In this document: in pieces, positions 58,899-64,000 of the stretch
Layout: every line of letters starts with the position of its first letter
Position numbering within the stretch: position 1 is the first letter of the stretch
Assembly (NCBI RefSeq): GCF_024704365.1
Contig: NZ_JAJDFY010000001.1
Span: forward strand, 2,151,001 to 2,215,000
Length of the DNA stretch: 64,000 nucleotides
Direction of reading: 5' to 3'
Source of the DNA: Thermomonas sp. S9
Lineage (GTDB): Bacteria > Pseudomonadota > Gammaproteobacteria > Xanthomonadales > Xanthomonadaceae
Made by a program: the position numbers and the translations under genes
The notes under the pieces: model-generated
Told to the model about the DNA's origin: nothing
Seen by the model: only the letters and a program-made list of their open reading frames with translations
Database searches by the model: none

Positions 58899-60010
58899 CG
58901 CACCACCTCCTCACGGCCGGCCGGGCGGCCAGTGCGCGCCGGGCGCGCCGGGTCGCCGGGACTGGCCTGCACGGTCGGCGACAGCAGCTCCGGCGCCAGC
59001 ACCGGCGCGGAAGACGCCGCGGGCGCGGGCTTGCCGGCGTCCTGCATCGGCACGTAGATCAGCTGGCGGCTGTCGCCGCCGACCACCTTGCGGTTCTTCG
59101 CCAGCACGTCCTGCACGGTTTCCAGCCACAGGCGCTTGCGGGTCACCTCGGGGGCGCCCTTGTACTGCGCCACCAGCAGGCTGAAGCGTTCGGCGTCGCC
59201 GGTGGCGCGCGCGATCTCGGCGGTCTTGTAGCCTTCCGCCACGGTGCGCACGCGCGCCGCCTGGCCGCGCGCCTCGGGCACGATCTTGGCCGCGTAGGCG
59301 CGCGCTTCGGAGATCAGGCGCTCCTTGTCCTGCTGCGCGCTGTTGACGTCGTCGAAGGCCGGCTTGACCTGCTGCGGCGGGCGCGCATCGGGCAGGTTGA
59401 GCTCGGTCACCACCAGCCCGGTGCGGTAGGCGTCCAGCGACTTCTGCAGGCGCTCGCGCGCCGCCACCGCCAGCTGCTCGCGCGCGCCCAGCACGGTGTC
59501 GAGGTCGGAGCGGCCGACCTGCTCGCGCACGGTGCTCAGCGCGGCCTGCTTCAGCACCTCGTCGGCGTTGCGGGTGCCGAACAGGTACAGCGTGGGATCG
59601 GCCACCCGGTACTGCACGTTGACCGAGACCTCGACGATGTTCTCGTCGCGGGTCAGAACCGGCACCCGGTCTTCGTAGTTCTTGATCTGGGTGGCGTTGA
59701 CCTTGATCACGCGCTCGACCGGCCACGGCAGCTTGAGGTTGGGGCCGGGCTGCATGATGCGGTCGAAGCGGCCGAAGCGCAGCACCACGCCACGCTGCTG
59801 CTCGGCAATCAGGACGAAGCAGTTGAACACCAGCCACAGCGCCAGCAGCAGGGCGACCCAGCGCAGCGGATTGCCGCCGCCCAGGTTGGGCAGGCCGTCG
59901 AGGATGCGGCCGATACCGCCTCCGGGCCTGCCGCCACCACCGCCACCGGGCCGGTTCCAGGCCATCCAGAGTGCCTTGGGCCCGCGCGGGCCATCGCGTC
60001 GTGTCGTCAT
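58895..60010 (-). CDS. hflK: Protease modulator HflK
   Basis: Partner of HflC in the FtsH-HflKC complex. 371 residues: Gly-rich N-terminus (RPGGGGGGRPGGGIGRILDG), membrane segment ~48-70, SPFH domain (EQQRGVVLRFGRFDRIMQPG; VPVLTRDENIVEVSVNVQYR), coiled coil, Pro/Ala-rich tail. Start ATG 60008-60010 overlaps the hflX stop. Confidence 0.96.
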   Translation of the reverse strand: MTTRRDGPRGPKALWMAWNRPGGGGGGRPGGGIGRILDGLPNLGGGNPLRWVALLLALWLVFNCFVLIAEQQRGVVLRFGRFDRIMQPGPNLKLPWPVERVIKVNATQIKNYEDRVPVLTRDENIVEVSVNVQYRVADPTLYLFGTRNADEVLKQAALSTVREQVGRSDLDTVLGAREQLAVAARERLQKSLDAYRTGLVVTELNLPDARPPQQVKPAFDDVNSAQQDKERLISEARAYAAKIVPEARGQAARVRTVAEGYKTAEIARATGDAERFSLLVAQYKGAPEVTRKRLWLETVQDVLAKNRKVVGGDSRQLIYVPMQDAGKPAPAASSAPVLAPELLSPTVQASPGDPARPARTGRPAGREEVVR

Positions 60011-61371
60011 GCCGGGGATTCTACGGGATGCTTCGGCGCCGTGGCCGGCAGGAGGGGTTGCAGCGGGGCGCCGTCGGGCTGCGCGGCCAGGCGCGCGGCC
60101 TCGACGAGCGGCAGGTCGATCCGCAGCAGCCAGCCGTCGTCTGCGTGCTGCTCACCGCGCACCGCGCCCAGTGCGTGCAGGCGCGCGCGCAGGCGGCCGG
60201 CGCTGGTCGGCAGCCGCGCCAGCCCGGCCACCCGGCGCAGCCCCAGGCGCTCGCCCAGCGCCTCGCGCAGCAGGTCCAGGCCGAGTCCGTCACGGGCCGA
60301 CAGCCACACCGCACCGCACGCCCCGCCGTCGGTATCGCAGCGCGGCTGTGCGCCTTCGATGCGGTCGATCTTGTTGAACACCCGCAGCTGCGGCAGGCCG
60401 CCGGCGCCGATCTCGTGCAGTACCGCGTCCACCTGTGCGCTGCGCTCATCGCGCAGCGGATCACTGGCATCGATGACGTGCAGCAGCAGATCGGCCTCGC
60501 GCGCCTCACTCAGGGTGGAACGGAACGCGGCCACCAGCGCGTGCGGCAGGTCGCGCACGAAGCCGACGGTGTCGGCCAGCATCACGCCGCCACCCGGCGG
60601 CGTCGCATCCGCCTTGGCTGATGCGGCAGGGGAAACGCTGATCCGGCGCACGGTGGGGTCGAGGGTGGCGAACAACTGGTCGGCGGCGTAGGCCTCTGCC
60701 CCGGTCAGCGCGTTGAACAGGGTGGACTTGCCGGCGTTGGTATAGCCCACCAGCGCCACCCGCGGCAGCTCGCTGCGCACGCGCGCGCGGCGCATCTGGG
60801 TGTGCTGCACCTCCACCTTCTGCAGCCGCTTCTGCAGCATCTCCACGCGCTTCTGCAGCAGGCGGCGGTCGGTTTCCAGCTGGGTTTCGCCGGGGCCGCG
60901 CAGGCCGATGGCACCGCCGCGCTGGCGCTCCAGGTGGGTCCAGCCGCGCACCAGCCGGGTGGCCAGGTGGCGCAGCTGGGCCAGTTCCACCTGCAGCTTG
61001 CCCTCGTGGCTGCGCGCGCGCTGGGCGAAGATGTCCAGGATCAACCCGGTGCGGTCCACCACCCGACGCTGCAGCGCCTTTTCGAGGTTGCGCTCCTGCA
61101 CCGGGGTGAGCGCGTGGTTGACCAGCACCAGGTCGGCACCGGTGGCCTCGCAGGCCGCCTTCACCTCGTCCAGCTTGCCGCTGCCGATCAGGATCGAGGG
61201 ATTGGGCTTGTCGATCCGCGCGGTCAACATGGCGACCACGTCCGCGCCGGCCGAGCGCGCCAGCTCGGCGAATTCCTCCAGCACGCCCTCGGCGGGCGGG
61301 CCGCCGGCATGGGGCTGGATCAGCAGGGCGTTCTCGCCGCCGCGCGAACGTTCGAACAATTGGGTGGGCAT
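60007..61371 (-). CDS. hflX: Ribosome-associated GTPase HflX
   Basis: GTPase that splits stalled or stressed ribosomes. 454 residues: N-terminal HflX domain (NPSILIGSGKLDEV; LVNHALTPVQERNLEKAL; GLRGPGETQLETDRR), G1 VGYTNAGKSTLFNAL (~210), G3 LADTVGFVRDLP (~265), G4 FNKIDR (~330). Follows hfq, the conserved order. Confidence 0.96.
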   Translation of the reverse strand: MPTQLFERSRGGENALLIQPHAGGPPAEGVLEEFAELARSAGADVVAMLTARIDKPNPSILIGSGKLDEVKAACEATGADLVLVNHALTPVQERNLEKALQRRVVDRTGLILDIFAQRARSHEGKLQVELAQLRHLATRLVRGWTHLERQRGGAIGLRGPGETQLETDRRLLQKRVEMLQKRLQKVEVQHTQMRRARVRSELPRVALVGYTNAGKSTLFNALTGAEAYAADQLFATLDPTVRRISVSPAASAKADATPPGGGVMLADTVGFVRDLPHALVAAFRSTLSEAREADLLLHVIDASDPLRDERSAQVDAVLHEIGAGGLPQLRVFNKIDRIEGAQPRCDTDGGACGAVWLSARDGLGLDLLREALGERLGLRRVAGLARLPTSAGRLRARLHALGAVRGEQHADDGWLLRIDLPLVEAARLAAQPDGAPLQPLLPATAPKHPVESPA

Positions 61372-61420
61372 CGCGCCTTAGGTGGGGCGCCGGGGCCGGG
61401 ATTGCAAGCCCGCGCCGGGC

Positions 61421-61696
61421 TCATTCCGCCTCGGCATGCGCCGCCGGGGCCGCGCCCTCGTCCGCCTCCTGCGCGCCGGCCGCCCCCAGGCGCACATTGC
61501 GCGCCGGCACCACGGTCGAAATGGCGTGCTTGTAAACCATCTGGCTGACGGTGTTGCGCAGCAGGACCACGAACTGGTCGAACGATTCGATCGTCCCCTG
61601 CAACTTGATGCCGTTGACCAGGTAGATCGAGACCGGCACGCGCTCGCGGCGCAACGCGTTCAGGAACGGGTCCTGCAAGGACTGCGACTTCGACAT
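61421..61696 (-). CDS. hfq: RNA chaperone Hfq
   Basis: Hexameric Sm-like protein pairing small RNAs with mRNAs. 91 residues: [20 protein letters not shown], Sm1 [20 protein letters not shown], Sm2 [14 protein letters not shown]. The tail ~70-91 is Ala/Glu-rich, as in other xanthomonads. Lies between miaA and hflX with its own 151-bp upstream gap. Confidence 0.97.
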   Translation of the reverse strand: MSKSQSLQDPFLNALRRERVPVSIYLVNGIKLQGTIESFDQFVVLLRNTVSQMVYKHAISTVVPARNVRLGAAGAQEADEGAAPAAHAEAE

Positions 61697-61847
61697 GGAT
61701 TCCCCGTGGCTGTCGTGTGTTGTTGTTGGTATGCCGTGAGCCGATGCCCGCGATGCCCGTGGGCATTCCCCGACCCCGCGCTCGTCCGCCAGCGGCGGGC
61801 CGGCCGATGGTAGCGCAGTCCGCCGCCGCCGCCCACCCGCGGCGCGC

Positions 61848-62816
61848 TCATCCTGCGCGCGGGCCGAGGAAGGCGTCCACCGCCGTATCCAGCGCTGCGG
61901 CCTGGCCCGCGGGATCGAACCAGCGCGCGTCCAGCTCCCCGCGCAGCCAGGTGGTCTGGCGCTTGGCCAGCTGGCGGGTGGCGGCGATGGCGCGCGCGCG
62001 GAACTCGGCAGGCGAAGAGGCGCCGTCCAGGTGCTCCCACGCCTGGCGGTAGCCCACCGCGCGCAGCGCCGGCAGCGCCAGCGGATCGGGATGCGCAGCC
62101 AGCGCCGGCAGCGCCCGCAGCCGGTGCACTTCGTCGAGGAAGCCGGCAGCCAGCATCGTGTCGAAGCGGGCCTCGATGCGCGCATGCAGGAGTGCCCGCT
62201 GCGGCGGCGCCAGCACCAGCTTCAGCACCCGCAGCGGCAGCCGCGCCGTGCGCGCGTTGTGCTGCCAGTCGCTGATCGGGCGGCCGCTCAGCCGATAGAC
62301 CTCCAGCGCGCGCTGGATGCGCTGCGCGTCGGTGGCGTGGATGCGCGCGGCGGCCTCCGGATCGACCCGCGCCAGCTCCGCATGCAGCACCGCCCAGCCG
62401 CGTTCGGCGGCCTCCGCGGCCAATGCGGCACGCACGTCGGGATCGGCCTGCGGCATCTCCGACAGCCCGTCCAGCAGGGCGCGGAAATACAGCCCGGTGC
62501 CACCGGCCAGCACTGGCAGCCGCCCGCGCGCGAGGATGCCGTCGATCGCCGCGCGCGCCTGCTGCGCGAATTCCGCCGCCGAGAACGGCTGCCAGGGATC
62601 GCATACGTCGATCAAGTGGTGCGGCACCCGGGCGCGTTCCTCAGGCGTGGGTTTCGCCGCCCCGATCTCCAGCCCGCGATAGACCAGCGCGGAATCGACG
62701 CTGACGATTTCGCCGCCCAGCCGCTGCGCCAGCGCGATGGCATACGCGCTCTTGCCCGACGCGGTCGGGCCCATCAGCGCGACCGCAGGCGGGCGGCGAT
62801 CCGCCGGCATGCGCAT
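61848..62816 (-). CDS. miaA: tRNA dimethylallyltransferase MiaA
   Basis: Adds the isopentenyl group to A37 of tRNAs reading UNN codons. 322 residues from ATG 62816 (ATG 62810 possible). P-loop [20 protein letters not shown] (~14-33), [20 protein letters not shown] (~39-58), [17 protein letters not shown] (~101-117), [16 protein letters not shown] (~163-178). The start is only 6 bp from the permease stop, so read-through from that gene is possible. Confidence 0.95.
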   Translation of the reverse strand: MRMPADRRPPAVALMGPTASGKSAYAIALAQRLGGEIVSVDSALVYRGLEIGAAKPTPEERARVPHHLIDVCDPWQPFSAAEFAQQARAAIDGILARGRLPVLAGGTGLYFRALLDGLSEMPQADPDVRAALAAEAAERGWAVLHAELARVDPEAAARIHATDAQRIQRALEVYRLSGRPISDWQHNARTARLPLRVLKLVLAPPQRALLHARIEARFDTMLAAGFLDEVHRLRALPALAAHPDPLALPALRAVGYRQAWEHLDGASSPAEFRARAIAATRQLAKRQTTWLRGELDARWFDPAGQAAALDTAVDAFLGPRAG

Positions 62817-62821
62817 CTCAC

Positions 62822-64000
62822 TCACGCATCGCGGCCCTGGCGCAGCAGGCTGTGGCGGCGCGCATACAGCAGGTACACCAGCAGGCCGACGCCGTTCCAG
62901 GCCAGGCACCACAGCTGGGTGCGCAGCGGCAGGCTGAGGAACAGGTAGCTGCAGCCGAGGATCGCCAGCGGCCCGACCAGCCATGCCCACGGGGTGCGGA
63001 ACACGCGCGGGCGCGCCGGATCGCGCAGGCGCAGCACCAGCAGGCACACCGCGACCGCAGTGAAGGCGATCAGGGTGCCGGCATTGGCCAGCGCGGCGAT
63101 CTCGTCCAGCCGCGCCACCCCGGCCAGGGCGGCGGTCAGCAGCGCGGTGAACACGGTGATCGCCACCGGAGTGCCGCGCGGCCCGACCTTCGACAGCCCG
63201 CGCGGCAGCAGCCCGTCGCGCGACATCACGAAGAAGATCCGGCTCTGGCCGTAGAAGAACGCCAACAGCACGGTCGGCAGCGCCACGATCGCGACGATCC
63301 CGATCGCCAGCGCCGCATTCGGATGGCCCAGCTCGCGCAGGATCAACGCCAGTGGCTCGGCGCTCTTGCCGAACACGGTGAACGACATCGCGCCCACCGC
63401 CGCCAGTGCCACCAGCAGGTAGATCAGGGTGCAGCCGACCATCGAGCCGACGATCCCGATCGACAGGTTGCGGCCCGGGTCCTTGGTCTCCTCGGCGGCG
63501 GTGGAGATGGCGTCGAAGCCGTAGAAGGCGAAGAAGATGATCGCCGCCGCCGCCATCACCCCGCGCTCGACGCCGTCCGCATCCACCGACTTGGAAAAGC
63601 CGTAGGGCATGAACGGATGCAGGTTGGCCGGATCGAACGCCGGCAGCGCCGCCGCCACGAACACCGCCAGCGCCAGCAGCTTGAGCACCACCAGCAGCGC
63701 GTTCACGGTGGCGCTCTCGCGGGTGCCAATGATCAGCGCTCCGGCCACGACAAAAACGATTCCGATCGCCGGCAGGTTGATCAGCCCGCCCGCCACGTGC
63801 GGGCCTGCGGCCAGTGCCGGTGGCAGCATCACCGCCCAGCCGGTGTGCTGCTGCACCCAGCCGAGGAACCCGACGAAATAGCCGGACCAGCCCACCGCCA
63901 CCGTGCTCACCACCAGGGTGTATTCCAGCACCAGGCTCCAGCCCACCACCCAGGCGATCAGCTCGCCCAGCACCACGTAGCTGTAGGTGTAGGCGCTGCC
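62822..64000 (-). CDS. APC-family amino-acid permease, partial
   Basis: Inner-membrane amino-acid/polyamine transporter. The frame is open at the right edge, so the N-terminus (roughly the first two helices) is missing; ~392 residues are visible with about ten hydrophobic segments. [20 protein letters not shown], with its conserved aromatic-Glu-Glu sequence, and [18 protein letters not shown] are typical of the YfnA/CAT-like cationic amino-acid transporter branch. Substrate not determinable here. Confidence 0.9.
   Translation of the reverse strand, partial: GSAYTYSYVVLGELIAWVVGWSLVLEYTLVVSTVAVGWSGYFVGFLGWVQQHTGWAVMLPPALAAGPHVAGGLINLPAIGIVFVVAGALIIGTRESATVNALLVVLKLLALAVFVAAALPAFDPANLHPFMPYGFSKSVDADGVERGVMAAAAIIFFAFYGFDAISTAAEETKDPGRNLSIGIVGSMVGCTLIYLLVALAAVGAMSFTVFGKSAEPLALILRELGHPNAALAIGIVAIVALPTVLLAFFYGQSRIFFVMSRDGLLPRGLSKVGPRGTPVAITVFTALLTAALAGVARLDEIAALANAGTLIAFTAVAVCLLVLRLRDPARPRVFRTPWAWLVGPLAILGCSYLFLSLPLRTQLWCLAWNGVGLLVYLLYARRHSLLRQGRDA

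Overview
The window is a piece of chromosome from a high-GC gammaproteobacterium of the Xanthomonadaceae/Lysobacteraceae (Lysobacter, Luteimonas, Thermomonas, Pseudoxanthomonas or a close relative). This is inferred from gene content and order (tig-clpP-clpX-lon-hupB-ppiD; phoB-phoR-ppk-ppx; miaA-hfq-hflX-hflK-hflC-DUF2065), from the 334-residue isocitrate/isopropylmalate-type dehydrogenase, and from an integron whose attC repeats look like the repeats known from Xanthomonas. No single marker fixes the genus.

Layout. 1-8.6 kb: protein-quality block on the minus strand (tig, clpP, clpX, lon, hupB, tRNA-Val, tRNA-Asp, ppiD cut by the left edge). 8.8-9.45 kb: plus-strand tRNA cluster Pro-Arg-His-Lys-Leu. 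9.5-13.9 kb: BI-1/YccA membrane protein, isocitrate dehydrogenase family enzyme, AhpD-like protein plus glutaredoxin, and a periplasmic M48 protease. 13.9-19.8 kb: phosphate/polyphosphate block phoB-phoR-ppk-ppx behind a three-repeat Pho box. 19.9-30.9 kb: MITE-like element, M28 peptidase, carbon-nitrogen hydrolase, two GNAT proteins, rlmJ, DUF808 protein, mfd, REP-like hairpins, endonuclease V and a lipoprotein. 30.9-48.4 kb: a chromosomal integron. 48.4-57.8 kb: recC-recB-recD on the minus strand. 57.8-64 kb: miaA-hfq-hflX-hflK-hflC-DUF2065 and an amino-acid permease cut by the right edge.

The integron is the accessory part. A divergent IntI tyrosine recombinase (30921-31930) is followed by a probable attI and 27 cassettes, all pointing away from intI and each closed by an attC. 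Most attC sites are ~60 bp and of one type. Those closing the restriction-modification, sigZ-arsM and YGS-repeat cassettes are of other types, which suggests import. Cargo: small membrane or exported proteins, a PH-domain protein, a SHOCT protein, a PaeR7I/XhoI-like restriction-modification pair, a SigZ sigma factor with an arsenite methyltransferase split by an IS, and a HAD phosphatase. Three coding cassettes occur twice. A ~368-bp cassette without a conserved reading frame occurs seven times.

Quality caveat. At least 16 single-base frameshifts, often in homopolymers, hit conserved genes (lon, tig, phoB, ppk, mfd, recC, intI and others). In tig an insertion and an apparent deletion cancel, leaving an ordinary start-to-stop length. 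The simplest reading is residual indel error in a long-read assembly, so I describe these genes as probably intact. Several errors sit at CTCGAG, the sequence recognised by PaeR7I/XhoI, whose relatives are encoded in the integron.
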